A stretch of DNA of 64,000 nucleotides from Bin87 sp965197635 (lineage in GTDB: Bacteria > Chloroflexota > Dehalococcoidia > Lucifugimonadales > UBA3495), in assembly GCA_965197635.1 (NCBI GenBank), contig CBDANN010000007.1, forward strand, positions 124,001 through 188,000, in the 5' to 3' direction. This document shows, piece after piece, positions 7,297 to 15,376 of this stretch (within the stretch, counting starts at the first letter, position 1; every line of letters begins with the position of its first letter). The notes beneath the pieces were generated by a model, which worked only from the letters and a program-made list of their open reading frames with translations, was not told where the DNA came from and searched no databases. The position numbers and the translations under genes are program-made.

Positions 7297-9582
7297 TTAC
7301 AATCCCAACTCCGCGAGGCTCCGCCGGCCATCGGTGCCGATGGACAATCCGAATTCCACACCCTTTTGGTACTTGCGCTGGAGTTCGCGGAGTTGGTAGG
7401 CCACCGGTCGCATACCCTCCGAGCGGCGGGCGGCCGTTTCCGCCAGCGTTTCGTAGGCTTGGTCCAAAGACCAGTAGAACGACAGGAGCCACGACAGTTC
7501 CCGCTCGTTGGTGGGCGAAGGTATGTCGCTGATGTCCAGGATGGCGCTGACAACCTTGGTGTAGCGCAGAATACCGGCTTTGTCCTGCTGGTCGCGGCCG
7601 TAGTATCGCCGGCGCATCAGGTCGATGACGCGATTGGCGTAGTCTGCTTCGCCGTAGATGTTGACGGGCAGCCACTTCTCACGCAGGTCAACCACCTCGT
7701 CGCTGTTGGCGTCCAGGATGGCGACGGCCACTTCGGAACGGAGCAACCCGTCGTACTCGAATTTGACGGCGTTGCGCAGCAGGGCCTCCTGGAGCATCAT
7801 CGTAAGCTCCCGGGGAATCTTCAGGTACCGGGAGCCGGACGCTTCTTCGTTGCTGTCAGCGCCGACGCCGCCCGTGTTGAAGGCGTAATACTCCTGGGGC
7901 ATCCCGCCCCAGGCCAGTTGCTGCAGGACGTGGTAGAGCAGGTTGGCGTTTTCGTCTTCCAGGCCGATGATGAAGGGGTCGGAGAAGTACTCCACGTAGG
8001 GACGGCCGATTGCGCCGATGGCGGCGCCCATCTGCACGGCTTCGCCGTACATGAGGACGCGGATGTACTGTTCCAAGCTGAGGCGACGCAGCGGGGGTAT
8101 CACCGTATTCTGGCGCATCACCTCCTGCCAGAAGACGCGGTCGGTGCTCTCCATGGGGACGTGGACTGAATCGTTGAGGCGGCCACCGGTGATCTTGGAG
8201 ATCAGGCCGGCCGCGCCTTTGCGCTGCAGAAGGCCATGACGGGAGAGGATCATCCTCATGTTGCGGACGGGGTTTTCGAGGTAGTTGGGTTCCTGGCTAA
8301 CCACGTGGACGGGGACATTTTCCAGCGTTTCATCGGGCGACGTCACGCCGGGCGCGCCGCGCAGCACGTCGTAGGTGATGGGGTCGTCGTCGCGGGTCAA
8401 GCCGAAGGGCACGGCGTAGAAGTTGTTTTCGGTGCCGTCGATAGCGTGGGATATCATGGCACCCCGTCCGCCGCGGTTGCTGGGGATCGGGTCGTCCAGC
8501 GGTTGCAGCAGCACGATGTCGTCGTTCATGGGATAGACCCCTTCCTCGGGGTCGGTAGGCAGGTTGAGGACGCCGGCCAGCTCGCTGTTGGCAAGCTCCA
8601 CCATGATGGTGAGGGTGCTCTTGCCGTGGAGGGACGGGCCGACGGTGACCAGGGCAGTGTTGGCGACGTCGCCGTCCAGCTTGCGGGCGCGGGCCATGCT
8701 GAGGGCGGCCTGCACGGCCAGGCCGTTCTTCTGCTTGACCTGGTGCATGGCGATGGACAGCGGGCCCATCTTGTGCTCACCAACGTAGTCAAAGCCGAAG
8801 TGGAGGGAGAGGCCACGGGTGGGAGCCTTGAAAACCAACTGGGTGATGCCGACGTCGCGCAACTGGGTCTTCAGGTCGTCTTCCAGTTCCAGGTCGTCCA
8901 TCCAATGGGGGACCGACACCTCCAGAATATCGGGCGGTTCCTGCCATTGGTCCTGGGGCAGGTCGAAGGTGAGGCGCCGCCACATATAGGGGGCCTGCAT
9001 ATAGCGGGTGCCAAACAACAACTGCCGCGCATGAAAAGACCGACCGGGAGCGTCGCATATCTGCCGGTCGGTCTGCACGATGCCTTTGTCCATATCGGGA
9101 TCCAGGCTGGCGAAGTGGGCCTCCATCTTATCGCAGACTCGATGGAATATCTGGGTAAAGAGACGCTGGTTGTCCTCGGAGAAGGCCAGGGCATCGCGGT
9201 TGCGGGTGAAACCTTCCACGAAGTACTGCGTCAGGTCGGGCCGGCGGACCACGCCCAACTGGCTGAAGAAAGCCAGGCCGCCGTTGTCCAGGCGGAACAC
9301 GGTTTCGGGCCATACCTTGCTGGCAGCGCGACCGGCGGCGTTGGCTTCGGTGGCCTCCGACTCCAAGGCTTGGGCTTGCTCCAATAGCGCGGACTGCTGA
9401 TCGGCCGGCAGGTCCTGAAAGATGGGCATCCTGCCGACGATCCACTCTTCGGAAGGGTTGTACAGAGGACTGTCGGCGCGCAGACCCTTTCGCGCTATGG
9501 CGCACAGGCGGGTTAGCGCGGCTTCGAAATCAGGGACGATGGCGGGGCCGGACAGCGTGGGCTGGGCAGTCGGGCTAGTCAA
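7297..9582 (-). CDS. Phosphoenolpyruvate carboxykinase (ATP)-like protein, enlarged
   Basis: A 761-residue protein, longer than ordinary ATP-type PEPCK (about 530). The C-terminal part carries a PEPCK-like nucleotide site. A P-loop-like GPSLHGKST lies at about residues 315-323. An acidic metal-binding NDDIVLLQ follows at about 353-360. Then comes IDGTENNFYAVPFGL, which resembles the segment after the kinase-2 motif in PEPCK. The first 280 residues match no domain I recognise. If it is a true PEPCK it would convert oxaloacetate to phosphoenolpyruvate. It could instead be another member of the PEPCK/HPr-kinase P-loop superfamily with an unknown substrate. It leads the leftward block with malate synthase. 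Confidence 0.55.
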   Translation of the reverse strand: MTSPTAQPTLSGPAIVPDFEAALTRLCAIARKGLRADSPLYNPSEEWIVGRMPIFQDLPADQQSALLEQAQALESEATEANAAGRAASKVWPETVFRLDNGGLAFFSQLGVVRRPDLTQYFVEGFTRNRDALAFSEDNQRLFTQIFHRVCDKMEAHFASLDPDMDKGIVQTDRQICDAPGRSFHARQLLFGTRYMQAPYMWRRLTFDLPQDQWQEPPDILEVSVPHWMDDLELEDDLKTQLRDVGITQLVFKAPTRGLSLHFGFDYVGEHKMGPLSIAMHQVKQKNGLAVQAALSMARARKLDGDVANTALVTVGPSLHGKSTLTIMVELANSELAGVLNLPTDPEEGVYPMNDDIVLLQPLDDPIPSNRGGRGAMISHAIDGTENNFYAVPFGLTRDDDPITYDVLRGAPGVTSPDETLENVPVHVVSQEPNYLENPVRNMRMILSRHGLLQRKGAAGLISKITGGRLNDSVHVPMESTDRVFWQEVMRQNTVIPPLRRLSLEQYIRVLMYGEAVQMGAAIGAIGRPYVEYFSDPFIIGLEDENANLLYHVLQQLAWGGMPQEYYAFNTGGVGADSNEEASGSRYLKIPRELTMMLQEALLRNAVKFEYDGLLRSEVAVAILDANSDEVVDLREKWLPVNIYGEADYANRVIDLMRRRYYGRDQQDKAGILRYTKVVSAILDISDIPSPTNERELSWLLSFYWSLDQAYETLAETAARRSEGMRPVAYQLRELQRKYQKGVEFGLSIGTDGRRSLAELGL

Positions 9583-9957
9583 GATATTTCTCCCGAAGGG
9601 CTGGGTACAATGGGCGACGGTTTTGGTCGCCTGCCGTCGCTAAGCAGGTCGAATGATACGCAGCGTAGTGGCCAATTGCGCGCCGGATAGAAACGCGAGC
9701 AATCCGGTTGCAGAGGCAGGGTTGGGCCACGGTGAGACTAAGCGAAAACGCTGTGGAAATATGCTACCGCTAACGGGCTTGAGTGTCAAAAAACGCGGTT
9801 GCGGTTTTGGGCGTGTTCCCCGAATACGACCGATGCCACAGACCCCGGGATCGTCACGCGACGAACCGAATGGAACCATTTGGGATAGAGGGCCGGCGAA
9901 CCCTCGGAGTCGGATGGGTGCGCGCCGCTGAAATCGCTGGTATCGGTTCGGGTGCGT
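9583..9957. other. Intergenic region, 375 bp, no gene seen
   Basis: No coding frame with codon-like content or a ribosome-binding site, and no structured RNA that I can recognise. It must carry the promoter of the leftward PEPCK-like gene and the 3' end of the protease gene's transcript. Confidence 0.4.
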
Positions 9958-10323
9958 CTAGCCACCCCAACCGAGTGACAACCACTCGGCGGGAAGCAAT
10001 TGTTCGCCAACTGGATCCACCACCAAGTTATATGCTTCCAACGTTGACGCGCCCAGGAGGTAGTGCCCTTCCGGCCCGAATATGACTGGGCAAGGGCGTT
10101 CGTCTCCATCTATGCTGAAGCGAGCGAAGCCGAAGCCGTATCGCACACGGCTACTGTCCGCCAGCACGAAGCCCAGCTCTTGGCGGGGTTCGACGCTATG
10201 TTGCGTCATCAACGATGCCGGCAGCATGGAATGCGCCGCGCCGGTGTCGACAACGGGCTGCACCGGCGCCAAATCTCCACCGTCCAGATTTCCTACGGCG
10301 ACATCTACTTTGAACATTGACAT
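9958..10323 (-). CDS. Retropepsin-like aspartyl protease-fold protein
   Basis: A short (121 residues) one-domain aspartyl protease of the bacterial retropepsin type. It shows the catalytic VDTGAAHSMLP followed later by LLGASTLEAYNLVVDP, the second family signature. Single-domain members work as homodimers. I start it at the ATG at 10323 because GAGAGG sits 7 bases upstream. A longer open frame reaches 10434 but has no such site. There is no signal peptide or membrane helix, so it is probably cytoplasmic. The substrate is unknown. It is transcribed divergently from the NIPSNAP gene. Confidence 0.8.
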   Translation of the reverse strand: MSMFKVDVAVGNLDGGDLAPVQPVVDTGAAHSMLPASLMTQHSVEPRQELGFVLADSSRVRYGFGFARFSIDGDERPCPVIFGPEGHYLLGASTLEAYNLVVDPVGEQLLPAEWLSLGWGG

Positions 10324-10551
10324 GTTAAGCCTCTCGGTCGCGTTTGCCGTGTCGATTGTACCATTGGCCCGCCTCAACCCGCTGTCCGTTGCAGTCAATT
10401 CGATGCCAATGGAGTTGTGACGGGTCGTTGGCAACGAAATCGGTCACCCTACGGAGCAGGTCCCGGTTGCCGCCGCTCCGAGCGGTTGCTAAACTTGCGG
10501 CGTGTTTACGGTTTTATACCCAACCGGACGGGGTTCTCGCCCCGGGAGAGG

Positions 10552-11172
10552 ATGATGATTTACGAAGTTCGCACCTATGATTTGAAGCCTGGGGCGGTTC
10601 CACAGGCGGAAGAAGCCTTTGCGGAGGCGCTGCCACACCGGGAGAAGTATTCGCCCATCGCCGCTTTCTGGCATACCGAGATCGGGCCGTTGAACCAGAT
10701 TATCCACGTTTGGGGTTACGAGAGCGTGGAGGAGCGGAACCGCATCCGTGGCGAGGCATCCCAAGACCCCAACTGGCCGCCGAAGATTACGCCCGGCAAC
10801 ATCCTGAACATGAACGCGGAAATCTGGAACCCGGCGCCCTTCATGCGGCCCATGGGCGGCGACCAGGCTCTGGGCAACATCTACGAGATGCGCGTCTATA
10901 CCTACGAGAACGGTTCCATGCCCGAACTGCTGCGCCGCTGGGAAGATTCGCTGCCCTACCGCGAAGAGTTCTCCCCCTTGGCCGCCGGCATGTTCACCGA
11001 GTTCGGCGACCTGAATAAGTGGATGCACGTCTGGCCCTACCAGGACCTGAACCACCGGGCCGAAGTCCGCGCCGCCGCCAGCAAGATCCCGCAGTGGCCG
11101 TCGGGAGCGCCGGGTCGGGTGAGCCAGGAAAACAAGATCATGGTGCCGGCCAGTTTTTCGCCGATGCACTGA
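10552..11172 (+). CDS. NIPSNAP family protein, two domains
   Basis: A 206-residue protein made of two NIPSNAP (dimeric alpha-beta barrel) repeats: MIYEVRTYDLKPGAVPQAEE at the start and IYEMRVYTYENGSMPELLRR about 105 residues later. Each is followed by the typical HVWGY or HVWPY stretch. The start is the first of two adjacent ATGs (10552 or 10555), directly after GGGAGAGG. A longer open frame from 10417 lacks a ribosome site. The biochemical role of bacterial NIPSNAP proteins is poorly known; they are often found near catabolic enzymes. It opens a rightward gene row ending with the FAA hydrolase. Confidence 0.85.
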   Translation: MMIYEVRTYDLKPGAVPQAEEAFAEALPHREKYSPIAAFWHTEIGPLNQIIHVWGYESVEERNRIRGEASQDPNWPPKITPGNILNMNAEIWNPAPFMRPMGGDQALGNIYEMRVYTYENGSMPELLRRWEDSLPYREEFSPLAAGMFTEFGDLNKWMHVWPYQDLNHRAEVRAAASKIPQWPSGAPGRVSQENKIMVPASFSPMH

Positions 11173-11200
11173 TCCTCTTGGAAAGGGAGAGAGGCCCCCT

Positions 11201-11917
11201 ATGAGTGACCAGCGCGTATATCACCTGAGGCAGTTTTACGAACTGCTAGCCCAATTGGAACGCAATCTCGGTGGCGCGCGCCGGTTGTCGGAGTGCTCCG
11301 GGCGCATGAGCTGGCCTCGGAGTGGTGTCTATTTCTTCCAAGAGGCAGGCCAAGTTCGCACCGATACCGGAAACGGCTCCCGCATCGTGCGGGTGGGAAC
11401 CCATGCGCTGAAAGCCGGCGCTAAAGCCACGCTTTGGAACCGGCTTTCGCAGCATCGAGGCAATGCCAATGGCAGCGGAGGCAATCATCGGGGATCCATA
11501 TTCCGGTTGATTGTCGGGGCGGCTCTCATTCAGCGAGATGGCTGGGTTTTTCCACGCTGGGGACAAGGCAACAATGCTCCCAGCGTGGTTAGAGAAAGCG
11601 AGCGGCCTATGGAGAGGGCAGTATGCGCCACCATCTGCAATATGCCCTTCCTGTGGCTGGCAGTTGAGGACGAACCGGGTCCAAACAGCCTGCGGGGGTA
11701 CATCGAACGCAACTCCATAGGACTGCTCAGCAACTATGGAAAAACTCCGATTGACTCGCCATCGCCGGGCTGGCTGGGTCAATACAGTGACCGGGAGCGC
11801 GTCAGGCTGTCCGGACTTTGGAACTCCAACCACGTTGATGACGACTATGACGCGGCATTTTTGGATACTATGCAAAAGTTGATTGAGCGAATGGAGGTCG
11901 TAGGTTATGGACGATAG
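11201..11917 (+). CDS. GIY-YIG-like nuclease domain protein
   Basis: No name assigned. The 238-residue protein carries the pieces of a GIY-YIG nuclease in order. GVYFF at residues 42-46 stands for GIY and VRVGTH at 63-68 stands for YIG. An arginine follows in LWNRLSQHRG (R81), a glutamate in YIERNSIGLLSN (E169), and an asparagine at 178. GIY-YIG enzymes cut DNA with a single metal ion; whether this one does is inferred from the motifs. Its stop overlaps the next gene by 11 bases, so the two are almost certainly translated together. Defence or repair is plausible but unproven. Confidence 0.6.
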   Translation: MSDQRVYHLRQFYELLAQLERNLGGARRLSECSGRMSWPRSGVYFFQEAGQVRTDTGNGSRIVRVGTHALKAGAKATLWNRLSQHRGNANGSGGNHRGSIFRLIVGAALIQRDGWVFPRWGQGNNAPSVVRESERPMERAVCATICNMPFLWLAVEDEPGPNSLRGYIERNSIGLLSNYGKTPIDSPSPGWLGQYSDRERVRLSGLWNSNHVDDDYDAAFLDTMQKLIERMEVVGYGR

Positions 11918-12578
11918 CATTGTGGTCATACAGTGCGCCGCCAGCAAGCGACCGGACGCCGGCCATCTCCGATGCGGTGACGGGCGCAAGGTGATGTTCG
12001 TCGCCGAGCCTGATCTGGCCCCGGCTACTCCCGGCTACGTCTATACCCGCCCTGACGACCGGGCGGACAACGGCCTTTCATGGCGGAAAGATCTGCTGCG
12101 GTACAACCAGGAACAGGTGGCGGACAACCCGTTGGGATTGTTGCCGGCCTGGCGGCTCTACCAAAACCCGACCTACGAACTGCTTTACCGTAAGTACGGG
12201 CCGGATGGCCTTTACATCCTTTCGGCGGGCTGGGGCTTGCTGCGGGCGGATTTTTTGACTCCGGCCTATGACATTACGTTCAGCACTGCCGAAAATGTTG
12301 ACAAGCACAAGCGCCGCGGCAAGCAAGACTCCTATGATGATTTTCGTATGTTGCCATCCGACACCACCCAGCCGGTGGTGTTCTTCGGCGGCAAGGACTA
12401 CGTGAGCCTGTTCTGCGCACTGACCAATCAGGTGAAAAGCTCTCGGCACGTGATTTACAATGCAATCAAGCCGCCCAATGCGCCAGGCTGCCAGCTCCGC
12501 AAGTTTGAGACCACGACCAAAATCAACTGGCACTACGGAGCCGCCAGCGTGTTCGCACAAGGGCGCATGGATCAGTAA
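11907..12578 (+). CDS. YaaA/DUF6884-like protein
   Basis: A 223-residue protein beginning DDSIVVIQCAASKRPDAG. It holds the strongly family-like stretch LYILSAGWGLLRADFLTPAY near residues 100-120. That layout (an opening strand with C..SK, then LSA.GLL....PYD) resembles the DUF6884 and YaaA-type proteins, some linked to DNA protection or to base modification. The match is by eye and moderate. It overlaps the GIY-YIG-like gene by 11 bases and is followed after 6 bases by a HEPN gene, so it sits in the middle of a compact four-gene unit. Confidence 0.5.
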   Translation: MDDSIVVIQCAASKRPDAGHLRCGDGRKVMFVAEPDLAPATPGYVYTRPDDRADNGLSWRKDLLRYNQEQVADNPLGLLPAWRLYQNPTYELLYRKYGPDGLYILSAGWGLLRADFLTPAYDITFSTAENVDKHKRRGKQDSYDDFRMLPSDTTQPVVFFGGKDYVSLFCALTNQVKSSRHVIYNAIKPPNAPGCQLRKFETTTKINWHYGAASVFAQGRMDQ

Positions 12579-12584
12579 AACTAC

Positions 12585-12980
12585 GTGGTCACTACCGACC
12601 GAGTTTCCGCCATCTTCGCCGACGCCCGCAACCTCCACGCTGACGCCCTGCGGCTACTGGATGCCGGCGACATCCGCGACGCTGCTGAAAAGGCGTGGTG
12701 CGCCACCAAGCGAGCCACCGACGCCCTGATCCTAGCGCGGACGGGCCAGGAAGTTCAATTTTCCCCAGATACCTCACGTGGCCTGCTCAGGCTGGCCGCA
12801 GCCGATAGCGCTGTCAACACGCTGGTTGGCCGCTTCTATTCCAGGCAAGGTCATCTGCACGGTGCCTGCTTTTACCTGGGAGTCTGCGAACCAATGGACG
12901 AGGTGGAACGCCGCATACGCCAGACTGCCGACTACATCAGCGACGCCGCGAGGCTGGCCGGCTATTCCGACGTTGCCTGA
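12585..12980 (+). CDS. HEPN-domain (PaREP1-like) protein with RX4H motif
   Basis: A 131-residue all-helical protein of the PaREP1/HEPN kind, with the family phrase LRLLDAGDIRDAAEKAWCAT at residues 22-41. It carries R87-Q-G-H-L-H92, which fits the RX4-6H motif of HEPN ribonucleases. The start is GTG at 12585, aligned with the ATG of its paralogue, 6 bases after the preceding stop. It is clearly a duplicate of the next gene. HEPN proteins act as RNases or nucleotidyltransferase partners; no MNT partner is present. RNase activity is inference from the motif. Confidence 0.65.
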   Translation: MVTTDRVSAIFADARNLHADALRLLDAGDIRDAAEKAWCATKRATDALILARTGQEVQFSPDTSRGLLRLAAADSAVNTLVGRFYSRQGHLHGACFYLGVCEPMDEVERRIRQTADYISDAARLAGYSDVA

Positions 12981-13016
12981 CCAAAGCGACGCTACCTAAC
13001 AGGAGCAGCGAACCCC

Positions 13017-13412
13017 ATGGTAACTACTGATCGCGTTCCCGCCATCTTCGCCGACGCTCGCGCCGTTCATGTTGAGGCGCTGCGGCTGCTGGAAGCCGGC
13101 GACATCCGCGACGCTGCGGAAAAGGCGTGGTGCGCCACCAAGCGCGCCACCGACGCGCTGATTCTGGCGCGAACGGGAACTGAGCCGGAAATATCCTCCG
13201 ATACCGCCAGCGGGCTGGTGAGGCTGGCCACGGAAGACCAGGTATTCCGCGCCCTACGCAGACGCTTTCACTCCAGGCAGAGCACACTGCATGGCGATTG
13301 CTTCTATTTGGGGCTCTGCGAGCCATTCGACGAAGTGGAGCGGCGCATCCGCCGGACGGCCGATTACATCAGCGACGCCGCCAGGCTGGCGGGCTATCCC
13401 GACTCCACCTGA
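13017..13412 (+). CDS. HEPN-domain (PaREP1-like) protein with RX4H motif, paralogue
   Basis: A 131-residue paralogue of the preceding gene, sharing the start MVTTDRV, the block GDIRDAAEKAWCATKRATDA, and the motif R87-Q-S-T-L-H92 at the same place. AGGAGC lies upstream of the ATG at 13017. The conserved arginine and histidine in both copies argue that the site is under selection. It is followed after 33 bases by an FAA hydrolase gene with unrelated metabolism, so the functional unit probably ends here. Confidence 0.65.
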   Translation: MVTTDRVPAIFADARAVHVEALRLLEAGDIRDAAEKAWCATKRATDALILARTGTEPEISSDTASGLVRLATEDQVFRALRRRFHSRQSTLHGDCFYLGLCEPFDEVERRIRRTADYISDAARLAGYPDST

Positions 13413-13445
13413 ACCAAAAGACGCAACAGAAGAGGAACTACGACG

Positions 13446-14462
13446 ATGAAACTTCTCACCTACGACAACGGAACCGGCCCCCGCTGCGGAGTACTGCAAG
13501 ATGACGCCGTGGTGGACGTGGCCGCGCTCATCGGCTCCGACCGCCCGCTGGCCGACGTGCGCGCCCTGCTGGATACCGGCGATGCCGCCATCGACCGCGT
13601 GGGCGACGCGCTGGCCAGCAATGTGGCCGCTCCCGCCGTGGCGCTGGCCGACGTCCGACTGCGTTCCCCGATTCTGCAGCCGCCGACGGTGCGGGACTGC
13701 ATCGCCTACGAAGAACACGCCACTTCCCAGGGCACGCGGGAAATCGATCCGGTCTGGTATCGAATGCCGGTTTTCTACTTCTCCAATCCGCTGGTCATCT
13801 ACGGACCGGATGAAGTTGTGCCCTATCCCGCGGCATCGGAACAGCTGGACTATGAGCTGGAGATCGGCTGCATCATCGGGCGCGCCGGGACCAACGTGCC
13901 GGCGTCCGAGGCGCTGCAATACGTGGCGGGGTTCTGCATCTTCAACGACTGGAGCGCCCGCGACTTGCAGTTCGACGAGATGACCTTCGGCCTCGGGCCG
14001 GCCAAGGGCAAGGACTCGGCGTCATCCATCGGGCCGTGGGTGGTGACCACCGACGAGATGATGCCACACATCAAAGACGGCCGGCTGGACCTCAAGTGTC
14101 ACGCGCGGGTGAACGGGGACGACTGGCTGCGGAACGGCGAAGCGGTCAACGCCTGGTACAGCTGGGGCGAGATCATCGAGCGGGCCGCCAAGGACAGCCG
14201 CATTGCCCCCGGCGACGTTATCGGCAGCGGCACCGTGGGCGGCGGCTCGGTAAGGGAATCCATTCGCAAGGGCTACGAAACCTCCCGCTGGCTGGAACCT
14301 GGCGACACGGTGGAGCTGGAGGTGGAGAACATCGGGGTGCTACGCAACACGCTGGCTCCGAAGGTCGGTGTGGATCCCAACTACGCATACCTGCCTAACA
14401 ATCCGACCGCGACGCCGGAGCGCGGATCGGCCAGCGATTATCGCTACCAAAGGACGCGGTAG
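13446..14462 (+). CDS. Fumarylacetoacetate hydrolase family protein
   Basis: A 338-residue FAA hydrolase superfamily member. The metal-binding region is recognisable: LDYELEIGCIIGRAG near residues 137-151 supplies two carboxylates and FNDWSARDLQ near 170 the third. Then GLGPAKGKDSASSIGPW and GDVIGSGTVGGGS follow. The superfamily cleaves C-C bonds in, or decarboxylates or isomerises, 2-oxo acids from aromatic breakdown; the exact substrate cannot be told. The ATG at 13446 follows GAGGAAC. A convergent hairpin terminator lies just downstream. Confidence 0.9.
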   Translation: MKLLTYDNGTGPRCGVLQDDAVVDVAALIGSDRPLADVRALLDTGDAAIDRVGDALASNVAAPAVALADVRLRSPILQPPTVRDCIAYEEHATSQGTREIDPVWYRMPVFYFSNPLVIYGPDEVVPYPAASEQLDYELEIGCIIGRAGTNVPASEALQYVAGFCIFNDWSARDLQFDEMTFGLGPAKGKDSASSIGPWVVTTDEMMPHIKDGRLDLKCHARVNGDDWLRNGEAVNAWYSWGEIIERAAKDSRIAPGDVIGSGTVGGGSVRESIRKGYETSRWLEPGDTVELEVENIGVLRNTLAPKVGVDPNYAYLPNNPTATPERGSASDYRYQRTR

Positions 14463-14482
14463 AGGACTCGGCATAAGCGTCA

Positions 14483-14511
14483 AAAAGGGGCGGGTTTTGC
14501 AGCCCGCCCCA
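14483..14511 (-). terminator. Intrinsic terminator, best on the minus strand
   Basis: An 8-bp perfect GC stem (GGGGCGGG / CCCGCCCC) with an 8-base loop at 14488-14511. Read on the minus strand it is followed by TTTTT, giving a classic terminator for the nitroreductase gene. On the plus strand it may stall the FAA hydrolase transcript without a U-run. Confidence 0.75.
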
Positions 14512-14534
14512 TTCATTGGCGTTGATGTGCCGGT

Positions 14535-15116
14535 CTAGTCCGGTGGCGCGCCCCAGCGGTCGTAGGAGCACACTTCGTTCAGGGGTTTGCGGGTCACCGG
14601 CCCGAAATTGCCCCGGGGATAGCCGAGGGGCATACAGTAAACCACCTGCGCGTCGTCGGGTATGTCAAACAGGGTGTGTACGCGTTCCTCCACCACCGCG
14701 TGCAGGGTGGCGATGGTGCCGCCGATGCCGAAAGCGCGGGCGGCCAACAGCATATTCTGGGCCGCGGGGATCACCGAACCGGCGGCCTGGGCTCCTTTGG
14801 ACGTGGCGCACACCAGCACCATCACCGGCGCGTCGCCGATTTCGTTGGCAAGGCGCATCGCCGAGCGCATGGAACCGGGGCCGGGCGGAATGTCCTGGGG
14901 GCCCATGATGCCGGCGTCGGCGCGCTTGGCCCACCAAGCCTCGTGATACAGGTCTCCCAGCTTTTGGCGCATCTCTTCGTTCTGCACGACGATGAAGTGC
15001 CATCCCTGGTTGTTGCCGCCGTTGGGGGCGCGGATGGTGGCCTGCATGATGTCTTCCATCACGTTGGCGGGGATCGGGTCTTTCCGGAAACGGCGAATGG
15101 CCCTTTGGGTGAACAT
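14535..15116 (-). CDS. Nitroreductase family protein
   Basis: A 193-residue FMN-dependent nitroreductase-fold protein. The FMN-binding start FTQRAIRRFRKDPIP is followed by the ATIRAPNGGNNQGWHFIVV region, and later GIGGTIATLH and VYCMPLGYPRGNFGP close the fold. Family members reduce nitro groups, quinones or enones with NAD(P)H. I use the ATG at 15116, but in-frame coding-like sequence continues upstream (reading DRLNVIPLGEA just before the ATG) without ATG, GTG or TTG. A GGAGG sits some 50 bases further up, so the annotated protein may lack a few native residues. Confidence 0.85.
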   Translation of the reverse strand: MFTQRAIRRFRKDPIPANVMEDIMQATIRAPNGGNNQGWHFIVVQNEEMRQKLGDLYHEAWWAKRADAGIMGPQDIPPGPGSMRSAMRLANEIGDAPVMVLVCATSKGAQAAGSVIPAAQNMLLAARAFGIGGTIATLHAVVEERVHTLFDIPDDAQVVYCMPLGYPRGNFGPVTRKPLNEVCSYDRWGAPPD

Positions 15117-15277
15117 GGCTTCGCCCAGTGGGATGACGTTGAGACGGTCGGCTGTGGTCCCGCTGGTACCTCCAAGTTTGTTTTCTACGGTGCGAGAATG
15201 TTACCACAGCCCACCCCGCAACCCTCCCGCCAACCAACCGTCATCCCCGCCAGCCCGCCGACACTCCCGCCAACCCA

Positions 15278-15306
15278 CCGTCATTCCTGCGAAAGCGGGA
15301 ATCCAG
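15278..15306. repeat. 29-bp palindromic interspersed repeat, copy A
   Basis: Hairpin with ATTCCTGC and GCGGGAAT arms around GAAA, flanked by CCGTC and CCAG. The reverse complement matches 51617-51645 at 26 of 29 positions. Confidence 0.75.
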
Positions 15307-15316
15307 AAAGCCAAAA

Positions 15317-15350
15317 ATCCCGTCCATCCTGTCCATTGATGTAAAACCAA
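15317..15350 (+). repeat. 34-bp direct repeat, left copy
   Basis: Begins ATCCCGTCCATCCTGT and ends AAACCAA. It matches 18381-18414 at 30 of 34 positions in the same orientation, and the two copies flank the methyltransferase gene. Confidence 0.75.
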
Positions 15351-15376
15351 CCGTCATCCCCTATCCTGCAACCCAT

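Larger units (their letters stand above)
15178..15376. repeat. Intergenic repeat cluster
   Basis: No gene. It holds three copies of a short motif CCAACCNACCGTCATYCC near 15230, 15270 and 15345. It also holds a 29-bp palindromic element at 15278-15306 and, at 15317-15350, one copy of a 34-bp repeat whose partner lies on the other side of the methyltransferase gene. Confidence 0.7.
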
